Positions 36,757 to 45,608 of a stretch of 64,000 bases of DNA are shown here, in pieces. The position numbers were made by a program, and so were the translations under genes. The notes below the pieces were generated by a model. It searched no databases. It saw only the letters and a program-made list of their open reading frames with translations, and was not told the origin of the DNA. The DNA comes from Cyanobacterium sp. Dongsha4 (GTDB taxonomy: Bacteria > Cyanobacteriota > Cyanobacteriia > Cyanobacteriales > Cyanobacteriaceae), in NCBI RefSeq assembly GCF_036345015.1, contig NZ_CP084098.1:1501326-1565325 (forward strand), read 5' to 3'. Position 1 is the first letter of the stretch, and each line of letters starts with the position of its first letter.

Positions 36757-37959
36757 TTAAGCAACACCTATTTTTAAATGTTTACGGATGGTTTCTAAAA
36801 CCAAAGCAGGATCAATGGGTTTACCTAAAAAGTCTGATGAGCCAACCATTTTCGCTCTTACTCTATCGACAATACCATCATTTCCTGTGAGGATGACAAT
36901 GGGGGTATGTTTAAAAAATGTTAGTTTGCGCAGTTGGCTACAAATTTCATAACCGTTGGCATTAGGCATAATCAAGTCGAGAAAGATAATATCTGGTTTT
37001 TTTGATAGTAAAATTGCGATCGCTCTTAAAGCATCATTAATACCAACAAAGTTATAACCAGCTTCAGTGATAATTTTTTCCATGGTTTGACAAATCAAGG
37101 GGCTATCGTCAACACAGGCAACAGTTATTTTCTGATTGTTGAGAATACCACTGTCAGAATCATTCCTTTGAGGTAATTTAGGGGGTTCTATATCATTGAT
37201 TTCAATTAGTCTAACTAATCCCCTTTGGATATAGGGTAAAAGAGAGCGAGTCACTGTAACAACATCTCTTTTCATTCTTACAGATAAATCTCTAAGAGTC
37301 TGCTGTCCATCTAAAAGTTGACTGAGGGTTTGATAAATTTGTGGATTAGTTTGCTGTTGCAACTCTTGAGGTTGTGCTATGATAGGTGCCATATCAGGAG
37401 AGCGATCGGCAATTTTTGCCCCTTGCCATGCTTGCCACAATTTTTGAGCTTCTGCAATTAATTGTTCTGCATCAATTAAAACTAAACGAGTGGAAAAAGG
37501 TAAGTTTTTATCCGGTTTTAACTGACAAGTTACCTGCATAGCCTGAGTAACATCAAACAAAACCTCAACAATATTTTGACGAATCATTTTCGCCGCTTGT
37601 TCAAGAGTTATTTTCTGTTGCTCTACCCAAAAACATAACAACTCATATTCCCAACAATTATTTTCTCCTGTCAAATCCAAACTATCTACATCAGCTTGAA
37701 TTGCCGCCATGTGAGAAGGAATATTAGGTAAGTGGGCAACTAAATTACGACGCCACCTTCTGACGGGGTGATTTCCTCCTGTGGCATAAACCAATCTTCC
37801 TAAATACAGATAAAACACCCATTTACTGTGATTGGGTCCTGTGAGCAGAAGTTGACCACTAAAACGGGGCTGTTTTAAATTCTCAAAAAAACCCGTTTGT
37901 TTGACACCTGTAAACTCTTTAAACGGTATTGGGTTAGAAGCGTTTTCGTTAGAATTCAT
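36757..37959 (-). CDS. PATAN-domain response regulator (PilG/PixG, PatA-like)
   Basis: Protein of 400 residues with an N-terminal PATAN/DUF4388 domain (FSGQLLLTGPNHSKWVFYLY then LGRLVYATGGNHP) and a C-terminal receiver. The receiver has VACVDDSPLIC, the phosphoacceptor in IIFLDLIMPNANG (about residue 325) and a conserved Lys in LGKPIDP. In cyanobacteria such proteins steer type IV pilus motors by binding PilB. It is the first gene of the cluster PATAN-REC, CheY, CheW. Confidence 0.85.
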   Translation of the reverse strand: MNSNENASNPIPFKEFTGVKQTGFFENLKQPRFSGQLLLTGPNHSKWVFYLYLGRLVYATGGNHPVRRWRRNLVAHLPNIPSHMAAIQADVDSLDLTGENNCWEYELLCFWVEQQKITLEQAAKMIRQNIVEVLFDVTQAMQVTCQLKPDKNLPFSTRLVLIDAEQLIAEAQKLWQAWQGAKIADRSPDMAPIIAQPQELQQQTNPQIYQTLSQLLDGQQTLRDLSVRMKRDVVTVTRSLLPYIQRGLVRLIEINDIEPPKLPQRNDSDSGILNNQKITVACVDDSPLICQTMEKIITEAGYNFVGINDALRAIAILLSKKPDIIFLDLIMPNANGYEICSQLRKLTFFKHTPIVILTGNDGIVDRVRAKMVGSSDFLGKPIDPALVLETIRKHLKIGVA

Positions 37960-38182
37960 TTACTCTTATATGTTTTAATATATTGACCGATGATAGCTTG
38001 AAGAATAATTAAAAATAAACAATCAACTTTACTTACCTATGATAATATCCTAGCTTGATTTAGCATAGAGGAATTAGATTTCAATATTCAGAGTTTGAGG
38101 ATTGGGGAGAAACGAGTTCAGAGTTAGGAAAGAGGTTTCAGGTTTCAGAGTATTGTGAGGTATTGGGATATTGGGGTTTATT

Positions 38183-38247
38183 TTAAGGGGAGACACAGAG
38201 GGGTTTGCCTCTTGCGTTGCCCCTTGCTTTATTTTACTTTGCTCTTT
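38183..38247 (+). repeat. Inverted repeat flanking ycf46, left copy
   Basis: The 33 bases at 38183-38215 recur as an exact reverse complement at 39878-39910. A second matching word (TTTTACTTTGCTCTTT, 38232-38247) has its complement at 39859-39874, with a different spacer length. The pair encloses ycf46. Confidence 0.8.
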
Positions 38248-38251
38248 GCCT

Positions 38252-39751
38252 TCACTTTCCTAATATAGATTGATTGCGAGAAGCTAAACGGGCTTTTCCT
38301 GAAGTTGCCCAATTTTGTAAAAATTCGATCTGTTCTTTGGCAGTACGGGCTAAAGGTATAATTTGACTGGCGGCACTTAATATATCTTCGGTGGTGAAGT
38401 CTCGATTTTCACTGAAGCCAATGTGCATTGCTTCTATTATAGTTTGTTCGATTTCCGCTCCCGAAAATTCTGGAGTTTCATAGGCAAGGCGTTTAATATC
38501 GTAGGTTTGCAGGTTATGGGGGCGTAGTCTGTTTAAATGTACTGTAAAAATAGCCTCTCTTTCTGCTTGGGAGGGTAAGCCCACGAAAAAGACTTCATCA
38601 AAACGCCCTTTTCTGAGTATTTCAGGGGGAAGGGTTTGAATATTATTGGCAGTGGCGACAACAAAAACGGGGCTTTGTTTTTCTGCTAACCAAGTGATAA
38701 ATGTACCAAATACCCTTGAGGTTGTACCAGAATCCCCTTTACCGTCTGCTCCTGCAAAACCTTTGTCTATTTCGTCAATCCAGAGAATACAGGGAGATAG
38801 GGCTTCAGCTATTTGTATCATTTGTCGGGTACGGGATTCAGATTCTCCCACTAAACCACTAAATAGTCTTCCGACATCTAGCCTTAATAGGGGTAAATGC
38901 CAATGATGAGCGATCGCTTTTGCGGTTAATGATTTTCCTGTACCCTGAATACCCACAAGTAGTAATCCTCTGGGATAAGGTAAACCATAGGCTCTGGCAG
39001 ATTCACTGAATGCCCCTCCTCTTCGCAATAACCACTCTTTGAGGTTGTCTAAACCGCCAATGTCGGATATTTGTTCTTTGGTGGGGTAGTAGTCAAGGAT
39101 TTGTGTTTGCCGTATGGACTGTTTTTTTTCCTCTAGTATCAGTTCCACGTCTTCTCCTTCTAATTTGCCATTTTGTGCGATCGCCCTTGTTATGACCCTT
39201 CTAATGCGTTCTAAAGACAATCCCTGAGCAGAGCGAACTAACTCTCCTAAAAATTGTTCGCTAAGATTTTGACGGGTAGCCGATAAAAGTCGTTGAATTT
39301 CACTCTTGATTTCTTCGGCTTGGGGTAAGGCAAACTCGATAATGGTAAATACTTCTCTTAATTCTGTGGGCAGATTAACTTCAGGGGCAATAATAACGAT
39401 ATTTTTTGGTTGGGCTTTGAGACTACGAGCCAAATTACGCAATTTACGAGAGATAGAAATGTCTTCCAAAAAACGGTGAAAATCCCTCAAAATAAATACT
39501 CCTCCTGTGTTAGATGGTAATTTTTCTAAAAACTCTAACGCTTGTAATGGATTACGTCTGCCAAAATTGGCATTGTTAGGATTATCTTGATAACCTTCCA
39601 CAAAATCCCAGATATATGTATGACGATTACCTAAACTTTGTGCCACAGATGTGATCGCTTTTTCTACTCTTTCTTCTTCCTGACTGGGAATATAAATGAG
39701 GGGATAACAAGCCCTTAACAAGAGGGAAAATTCTTGATTAAATTGGTTCAT
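38252..39751 (-). CDS. ycf46: Ycf46-type AAA ATPase
   Basis: AAA-family ATPase of 499 residues conserved in cyanobacteria and red-lineage plastids. An N-terminal regulatory region (1-240) is followed by an AAA module with Walker A (GIQGTGKSLTAKA, about residue 268), Walker B (CILWIDEIDKGF, about 322) and an arginine-finger-like RKGRFDEVFFVG. Ycf46 has been reported to influence CO2 uptake and photosynthesis; the mechanism is not settled. The gene is bounded on both sides by a 33-bp inverted repeat. Confidence 0.9.
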   Translation of the reverse strand: MNQFNQEFSLLLRACYPLIYIPSQEEERVEKAITSVAQSLGNRHTYIWDFVEGYQDNPNNANFGRRNPLQALEFLEKLPSNTGGVFILRDFHRFLEDISISRKLRNLARSLKAQPKNIVIIAPEVNLPTELREVFTIIEFALPQAEEIKSEIQRLLSATRQNLSEQFLGELVRSAQGLSLERIRRVITRAIAQNGKLEGEDVELILEEKKQSIRQTQILDYYPTKEQISDIGGLDNLKEWLLRRGGAFSESARAYGLPYPRGLLLVGIQGTGKSLTAKAIAHHWHLPLLRLDVGRLFSGLVGESESRTRQMIQIAEALSPCILWIDEIDKGFAGADGKGDSGTTSRVFGTFITWLAEKQSPVFVVATANNIQTLPPEILRKGRFDEVFFVGLPSQAEREAIFTVHLNRLRPHNLQTYDIKRLAYETPEFSGAEIEQTIIEAMHIGFSENRDFTTEDILSAASQIIPLARTAKEQIEFLQNWATSGKARLASRNQSILGK

Positions 39752-40270
39752 GATAATCTTTTGTATTTATTATGATCAATATCTATATAGGTTAAAAATA
39801 ATTTAATTGATCTTAACCTTATAATTTGCTTTCAAAGTTTGAGCGTTTCCTGATTTATAAAGAGCAAAGTAAAAAGAGCAAGAGGCAAACCCCTCTGTGT
39901 CTCCCCTTAACCTTTTAGTTAAAATGTATCGAAAAAAACTGTCTTGAGTAAAGGATTAGAGCTAAGATAATAAGGTTATATAAAAAATGTCTATGATGAG
40001 ATAAAATTTGGTGAGTTTTCCTATGTTTTGGGAAAAAATAACCATTTGACCAACATATCTTCATTATTTAATAATGATTAATTGCTACCTAAGTTAGATT
40101 AGTAAAATAAAATAAGAGCAAGTTGTTCGTAACTAGACAAGAAATAAACTAGAGAAAAACTTGCTTCTGTGTGTGCTGTGAATCATTTTAGGTTAGTGAT
40201 ATTTTCTTTTCTGTGGTTAAATCAGTAAGTAACATCGAGAGTTAAAGTAGAGATTAAGCTAAAAAATATT
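39752..40270. promoter_or_regulatory. Divergent intergenic region between ycf46 and ppc
   Basis: This 519-bp region holds the right copy of the inverted repeat (39859-39910) and the presumed ppc promoter. A long-loop inverted repeat (AGCAAGTT at 40117-40124 and AACTTGCT at 40158-40165) lies in the probable 5' leader of ppc. I cannot place a sure -35/-10 pair. Confidence 0.4.
39859..39910 (+). repeat. Inverted repeat flanking ycf46, right copy
   Basis: Exact reverse complement of 38183-38215 at 39878-39910, preceded by AAAGAGCAAAGTAAAA at 39859-39874. See the left copy. Confidence 0.8.
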
Positions 40271-43200
40271 ATGACTTCAGTGACTACTAATTATCAAGAA
40301 GATTTGAGTATATATTCGAGTTCAGAATTATTACTACGCCACCGACTGAAATTAGTTGAAAATTTGTGGGAATCAGTATTAGCTAATGAATGTGGACAAG
40401 AGTTGATAGATTTGTTAGAAAGATTAAAGTCGGCTTGTTCTCCAGAAGGTCAAACCACCGAAACTGAGAATTTTTCTGTGAGCAAATGGATTGAGGAATT
40501 AGAATTAGATGATGCCATTAAAGCCGCCCGTGCTTTTGCTTTATATTTCCAGTTAATTAATATTGTTGAACAGCATTACGAACAAAGAACACAAAAACTT
40601 ATTCGTCGTACTACCACTGAAGCTCAGGTTAACGCTATACAAAAACCGTCAGTAAATAATAAGACTTCTTCTATCGATGAGGATAGTTATTTTCATCCTA
40701 AGCTCAATCCTAGCAGTGGTGGAACTTTTCACTGGCTTTTTCCCCATTTAAAAACTTTGAATGTGCCTCCCCAGAAAATTCAAAAGTTATTGGATGAGTT
40801 GGATATTAGCTTAGTTTTTACTGCACACCCCACAGAAATTGTGCGTCATACTATTCGTAAAAAACAAAGACGTATTTCTTATATTTTAGAGCATCTGGAC
40901 AGAGCAGAAGAGTCTTATCGAGCCATGGGATTAACGAATTCTTGGGAGGCAGAAAATTATCGTCAATGCCTATTAGATGAAATTCGCATTTGGTGGCGTA
41001 CAGATGAATTGCATCAGTTTAAGCCCACTGTGTTAGATGAAGTTGATTACGCTTTACACTACTTCCAAGAGGTTTTATTCGACACTATTCCTGAGTTAAC
41101 TGTGCGTTTAAAACAGGCTTTAAATAACACCTTTCCTAAATTAAATTCACCCACTCACAAATTCTGTTATTTTGGTTCATGGGTAGGGGGCGATCGCGAT
41201 GGAAATCCATTTGTAACTCCAGAAGTAACATGGTCAACCGCTTGTTATCAGAGAAATTTGGTGTTAGAGAAGTATATTGACTCTGTGAATCAGTTGGGGG
41301 ATATTCTCAGTTTGTCTCTCCATTGGAGTAATGTTTTACCTGAGTTGTTAGACTCCCTAGAGCGCGATCGCATCTTTATGCCAGAAGTATATGACAAATA
41401 TTATGTTCGTTATCGTCAAGAGCCTTATCGCTTGAAATTAGCCTATATTGAGCAAAAATTAGAAAATACAAAGGCAAGAAATGAAGCCTTATCCAATCCT
41501 GAAACAAGAAAGTCGATTAAACTAGCTCATAAAGATGATAATGTTTATCCCACCACCGCCGACTTTTTGACAGATTTAAACTTAATTAAAGCTAATCTCG
41601 AACATACTGGCTTAAATTGTAAAGAATTAGAACATTTAATTTGTCAGGTAGAAATTTTTGGTTTCCATCTAACTCCCTTAGATTTTCGTCAAGATTCTTC
41701 CCGTCACTCAGAAGCATTAAACGAAATAGCTGAATATTTAGGAGTTTTAGATAAACCCTACAATGAATTATCAGAAGACGAAAAAACCGCATGGTTAACC
41801 CAAGAATTAAAAACCCGTCGCCCCTTAATCCCCGGTGAAGTAACTTTTTCTGATAATACCAAAGAGACGATCGAAACTTTGAAAGTTTTAAGAGGATTAC
41901 AATTAGAATTTGGCTTAGATATATGTCATACCTATATTATTAGCATGACTAACTATGTCAGTGACGTATTAGAAGTATTATTACTAGCAAAAGAAGCAGG
42001 ATTATATGATCCAATTTTGGGAGTAACAACTATTCGCATCGTGCCTCTGTTTGAAACCGTGGAAGACTTGAAACGAGCTCCAGAGGTAATGACAGAATTA
42101 TTTGAATTACCACTCTATCGTGCCTGTTTAGCAGGTGGTTACGACAATGTGGACAAATCATCTTCTTTCCTCAATCTACCCGAATTAGAGCCAAAAAACC
42201 TCCAAGAAATAATGCTAGGTTACTCCGACAGTAACAAAGACTCAGGATTTATGAGTAGTAACTGGGAAATTCACAAAGCCCAAAAAAATCTAGCAAGAAT
42301 CGGCGATAAATACGGCTTAAACATTAAAATCTTTCATGGCAGGGGTGGTTCAGTCGGTAGAGGGGGAGGCCCCGCTTATGCGGCTATCTTAGCACAACCC
42401 ACATCCACCATTAACGGTAGAATAAAAATTACCGAACAAGGGGAAGTTTTAGCCTCTAAATACTCCTTACCAGAACTAGCACTGTACAACCTCGAAACCA
42501 TTAGCACTGCCGTTATTCAAGCTAGTTTATTAGGCAGTGGATTCGATGATATTGAGCCTTGGAATGAAATCATGGAAGAAATATCCGTTGCTTCTCGTAA
42601 GGCTTACCGTCAACTAATTTACGAACAACCAGACTTCCTTGACTTCTTCTTATCTGTTACCCCTATCGAGGAAATCAGTAAATTACAAATAAGTTCACGT
42701 CCAGCTCGTCGTAGTAGTGGCAAAAAAGATATATCATCTTTAAGAGCGATTCCTTGGGTATTTAGTTGGACACAAAGCCGTTTCTTACTTCCTGCTTGGT
42801 ATGGTGTCGGTACAGCATTACAGCAATTTTTAGATCAAGAGCCAGAAGAAAACTTAAAATTACTAAGATATTTCTACCTCAAATGGCCTTTCTTCAAAAT
42901 GGTTATTTCTAAAGTAGAAATGACACTTTCTAAAGTTGATTTGCAAATGGCGAGTCACTATATTGAAGAATTAGCAAAATCTGAAGATAAAGAACGTTTC
43001 TTAAAGGTATTTAACCAAATTGCAAAAGAATACTACTTAAGTCGAGAAATGGTGCTCAAAATCAACGAACAGGATAGATTATTAGATAATGATCCCGATT
43101 TACAACGCTCTGTACAATTGAGAAACGGTACAATTGTGCCATTAGGATTCTTACAAGTATCATTGTTAAAACGCCTGAGACAATACGCCAATCAAAACAA

Positions 43201-43300
43201 AGCAGGTTTGATTCACTTCCGTTATAGCAAAGAGGAGTTATTACGGGGGGCATTGTTAACCATTAACGGTATCGCCGCAGGAATGCGTAACACCGGTTGA
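40271..43300 (+). CDS. ppc: Phosphoenolpyruvate carboxylase
   Basis: Protein of 1009 residues that carboxylates phosphoenolpyruvate to oxaloacetate, the main anaplerotic reaction in cyanobacteria. Catalytic motifs are intact: [13 protein letters not shown] (catalytic His), [19 protein letters not shown], the [18 protein letters not shown] loop and the C-terminal AAGMRNTG. The length is in the cyanobacterial range. Its start is the ATG after a 519-bp divergent spacer. It is monocistronic and convergent with purF. Confidence 0.97.
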   Translation: MTSVTTNYQEDLSIYSSSELLLRHRLKLVENLWESVLANECGQELIDLLERLKSACSPEGQTTETENFSVSKWIEELELDDAIKAARAFALYFQLINIVEQHYEQRTQKLIRRTTTEAQVNAIQKPSVNNKTSSIDEDSYFHPKLNPSSGGTFHWLFPHLKTLNVPPQKIQKLLDELDISLVFTAHPTEIVRHTIRKKQRRISYILEHLDRAEESYRAMGLTNSWEAENYRQCLLDEIRIWWRTDELHQFKPTVLDEVDYALHYFQEVLFDTIPELTVRLKQALNNTFPKLNSPTHKFCYFGSWVGGDRDGNPFVTPEVTWSTACYQRNLVLEKYIDSVNQLGDILSLSLHWSNVLPELLDSLERDRIFMPEVYDKYYVRYRQEPYRLKLAYIEQKLENTKARNEALSNPETRKSIKLAHKDDNVYPTTADFLTDLNLIKANLEHTGLNCKELEHLICQVEIFGFHLTPLDFRQDSSRHSEALNEIAEYLGVLDKPYNELSEDEKTAWLTQELKTRRPLIPGEVTFSDNTKETIETLKVLRGLQLEFGLDICHTYIISMTNYVSDVLEVLLLAKEAGLYDPILGVTTIRIVPLFETVEDLKRAPEVMTELFELPLYRACLAGGYDNVDKSSSFLNLPELEPKNLQEIMLGYSDSNKDSGFMSSNWEIHKAQKNLARIGDKYGLNIKIFHGRGGSVGRGGGPAYAAILAQPTSTINGRIKITEQGEVLASKYSLPELALYNLETISTAVIQASLLGSGFDDIEPWNEIMEEISVASRKAYRQLIYEQPDFLDFFLSVTPIEEISKLQISSRPARRSSGKKDISSLRAIPWVFSWTQSRFLLPAWYGVGTALQQFLDQEPEENLKLLRYFYLKWPFFKMVISKVEMTLSKVDLQMASHYIEELAKSEDKERFLKVFNQIAKEYYLSREMVLKINEQDRLLDNDPDLQRSVQLRNGTIVPLGFLQVSLLKRLRQYANQNKAGLIHFRYSKEELLRGALLTINGIAAGMRNTG

Positions 43301-43370
43301 TGTAAAGATTAAGTATTATTAGGGTATTAAGGTGTTAGGGTATTAGGGGGAAATTTCTTTTTTATCTTAA

Positions 43371-43400
43371 CTCCTAACTCCTAACTCCTAACTCTGAACT
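43371..43400 (+). repeat. Heptamer tandem repeat (TAACTCC-type)
   Basis: Three to four tandem copies of CTAACTC lie between the convergent ppc and purF genes, another STRR-like intergenic heptamer array. Confidence 0.7.
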
Positions 43401-43422
43401 CAAAATATCCCCTAGTTCCTAA

Positions 43423-44895
43423 TTAAACAGTTTCTAACATTAACTTAGAACGTTTAATATTCTCTGGTATCTCAATGGGATAATTGCCATTAAAACAAGC
43501 AGTACAGAAACTCTGAGGATTTTGAGAGGTAACTTTTAACATTCCTTCCTCTGAGAGATAAGTTAAAGAATCTACCTCTATTTGACGGGCAATTTCTTCA
43601 ACGCTCTTTGTAGCGGCAATGAGATGATCTTGACTATCTGTGTCTATACCATAGAAACAAGGATGAGTAACAGGAGGAGATGAGATTTTCATGTGAACTT
43701 CGATCGCACCTGCATCTCTTAAGGCACGAACAATTTTACGGCTAGTTGTACCCCTCACAATAGAATCATCAATAATAATAACTCGTTTTCCTTCTAAAAC
43801 ATCCTTAAGAGGATTTAATTTCATACGGATACCGTGTTCACGCATATGTTGGGTAGGTTGAATAAAAGTTCTTCCCACATAACGATTTTTAATTAAGCCT
43901 TCTTGATAAGTAATGCCTGAATGACGAGAATAACCAATGGCCGCAGGAATACCAGAATCAGGCACACCCATAACAATATCTGCATCCGTCAAAGATTCTT
44001 TTGCTAACTGTTCTCCTAATCTGAGACGATAAGCATATAAACTATCATGACCCATAATACTATCAGGACGGGCAAAATAAATCATTTCAAATACGCATAG
44101 CTTAGGATTGGAAGCCTCAGTCCACTTTTTAGAGGTCAAACCATTATCATCAATCCAGACTAATTCACCTGGTTCAACATCTCGAATATATTCAGCGCCA
44201 ATAATATCTAAAGCACAGGTTTCAGAAGCCAAAACGTAGCGATTAATATTATTTTCTTGACTGATAGTGCCAATGACTAAAGGACGAACACCATGAGGAT
44301 CTCTTGCACCAATTATACCATCAGGCGTACCAATCACTAAACTGTAAGCACCCTGACACCACTTAAAAGAACTAATAGCCGCCTCAATCCAATCTTTACC
44401 CGTGTCCACTTCCTTCCCAATCATAATCGCAATCATTTCTGAATCAGTAGTAGAAACGTATTGACCATTGCGGCGATCGAGTTCTTGTCTCAATTCTAAA
44501 GTATTAACTAAGTTACCATTATGGGCGAGGGCTAACTTTCCTAAACGGGTATCAACAACAGCAGGTTGTGCATTGACTTTCAAACTTGATCCAGTGGTAG
44601 AGTAACGGGTATGACCAACAGCAATCTGACCTTGTAAATTTGATAAAATAGACTCATTAAATACTTGGGAAACCAAGCCCATATCCTTGTAAGAATAACA
44701 AGAACCATTATCAAAAGTAGCAATTCCTGCTGATTCCTGTCCCCGATGTTGGAGGGCATATAAACCAAAGTAAGCTAATTTGGCAACAGTTTCTTCTGGT
44801 GCGTAAACCCCAAAAACCCCACAGGCTTCTTCTGGTTTATCGACCTGTAAAAAAGAATGCTCGTTTACTGATGAATTATGTTGATTATCCTTCAT
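43423..44895 (-). CDS. purF: Amidophosphoribosyltransferase PurF
   Basis: Class II glutamine amidotransferase of 490 residues that makes 5-phosphoribosylamine, the first committed step of purine synthesis. The N-terminal segment precedes EEACGVFGVY, whose Cys is the nucleophile exposed after propeptide cleavage. The glutaminase domain (GHTRYSTTGSS, AHNGNLVNT) and the phosphoribosyl site (VIIIDDSIVRGTTSRKIV) are both intact. Cysteines near the C terminus (FCTACFNGNYPIE) may bind an Fe-S cluster as in other PurF proteins. Confidence 0.95.
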   Translation of the reverse strand: MKDNQHNSSVNEHSFLQVDKPEEACGVFGVYAPEETVAKLAYFGLYALQHRGQESAGIATFDNGSCYSYKDMGLVSQVFNESILSNLQGQIAVGHTRYSTTGSSLKVNAQPAVVDTRLGKLALAHNGNLVNTLELRQELDRRNGQYVSTTDSEMIAIMIGKEVDTGKDWIEAAISSFKWCQGAYSLVIGTPDGIIGARDPHGVRPLVIGTISQENNINRYVLASETCALDIIGAEYIRDVEPGELVWIDDNGLTSKKWTEASNPKLCVFEMIYFARPDSIMGHDSLYAYRLRLGEQLAKESLTDADIVMGVPDSGIPAAIGYSRHSGITYQEGLIKNRYVGRTFIQPTQHMREHGIRMKLNPLKDVLEGKRVIIIDDSIVRGTTSRKIVRALRDAGAIEVHMKISSPPVTHPCFYGIDTDSQDHLIAATKSVEEIARQIEVDSLTYLSEEGMLKVTSQNPQSFCTACFNGNYPIEIPENIKRSKLMLETV

Positions 44896-45102
44896 ATTGT
44901 GACCTGATTTCTCTCTACCTGATCAGTTGATGATTTTGACATTGCACAAGCTAGATCTTAACAGAATTTTCGGGCTATTTGTCTTTTTTTTTAACCAATC
45001 CTTAAACAATAGTTAAGTGGGTGAGTAAAATTGATTGTATGCTTATGTTAAGAAAGGCAACAACGGGCAACAGCGAATTAACAACTATTTTAAAAATTTT
45101 TC

Positions 45103-45131
45103 TTGCTTTTTCAAATCCGATAAGTTATGAT
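45103..45131 (+). promoter_or_regulatory. Probable sigma70 promoter of tRNA-Arg
   Basis: TTGCTT (45103-45108) and TATGAT (45126-45131) are separated by 17 bp and end 19 bp before the tRNA. Confidence 0.5.
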
Positions 45132-45150
45132 AGATAAGTGTCAATTAGCT

Positions 45151-45224
45151 GGGTGTGTAGCTTAGTGGATTAGAGCGGCTGACTACGGATCAGCAGGTCG
45201 GGGGTTCGAGTCCCTCCACGCCCG
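45151..45224 (+). tRNA. tRNA-Arg (anticodon ACG)
   Basis: This 74-nt gene folds as a complete cloverleaf. The acceptor stem GGGTGTG pairs with CACGCCC, the discriminator is G, and the anticodon stem GCTGA/TCAGC encloses CTACGGA (anticodon ACG). The T-arm has GGGGG/CCCTC around TTCGAGT. A34 is the substrate of TadA, which is encoded at 17823-18296. The 3' CCA is not encoded. The gene is intact and lies 45 bp from the end of the CAST, whose homing it appears to have guided. Confidence 0.96.
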
Positions 45225-45269
45225 TACATGAAATAAATTCTGAGTAACTCACACGTTAACAAACTTGTT

Positions 45270-45358
45270 TATACAGTAACAAATTATTTGTCATCGGTAA
45301 CAGATTAATGTCGTCTTAACAAATTAAATGACGTGATCACAAGTTAGTGTCGTTTAAT
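45270..45358 (-). repeat. CAST end next to tRNA (cas12k side) with TnsB-type binding repeats
   Basis: The end begins TATACAGTAACAAATT, one base off the usual TGTACAGT. It carries four spaced copies of an (A)ACAAATTA-TGTCGT-type motif at about 45277, 45298, 45318 and 45338. The third copy (AACAAATTAAATGACGT) is identical to one at the other end of the element. The layout matches the ends I recall for characterised V-K transposons. Confidence 0.8.
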
Positions 45359-45376
45359 TGGGAGCGGAGAGACTTG
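45359..45376 (-). CRISPR. 18-nt homing spacer of the V-K guide
   Basis: On the minus strand, CAAGTCTCTCCGCTCCCA follows GAAAG directly. It has the form of a tRNA 3' end (loop residues CAAGT, a CTCTC T-stem, a CGCTCCC acceptor strand and discriminator A). Aligned with tRNA-Arg from 45207, 13 of the first 17 positions match. Confidence 0.7.
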
Positions 45377-45608
45377 CTTTCAATTCTCAAAGAGAATTCT
45401 TCCTCGATCGGAAGTGATTAGCTAACCGCTATAGCAGTACACCTGCACCCTTATTGTGGGGAGTGCGCCTAGTTTCTCTATCTTTAGATGGACAGCATCA
45501 GGGCAAGTGGTTAGCAGGAGCAGAAAGCAAACTTCTTAGAAGATGTAAACCACTCCTCATTTTTCACAGAACAGAGGTTGACAACAACTTGATCTGCGGC
45601 ACGATTTC
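45359..45608 (-). ncRNA. V-K tracrRNA naturally fused to a crRNA-like tail (single guide RNA)
   Basis: The region behind cas12k resembles the known V-K tracrRNA over about 230 nt. Shared segments in order on the minus strand are TTTGCTTTCTG, CCCTGATGCTGTC, CAATAAGGG, GTGTACTGCTATAGCGGTTA and CCGATCGAGGAAG. It then enters a perfect hairpin, AATTCTC-TTT-GAGAATT (45382-45398), followed by GAAAG (45377-45381) and the 18-nt spacer. Anti-repeat and repeat are thus joined in one transcript with no array and no separate repeat. The 5' end is approximate. Expression cannot be seen from sequence. Confidence 0.8.

Noticed and set aside
45225-45269. A duplicated tRNA fragment between tRNA-Arg and the CAST
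   Set aside because: No tRNA-like 3' end is found there; only the spacer on the other side of the end repeats resembles one.
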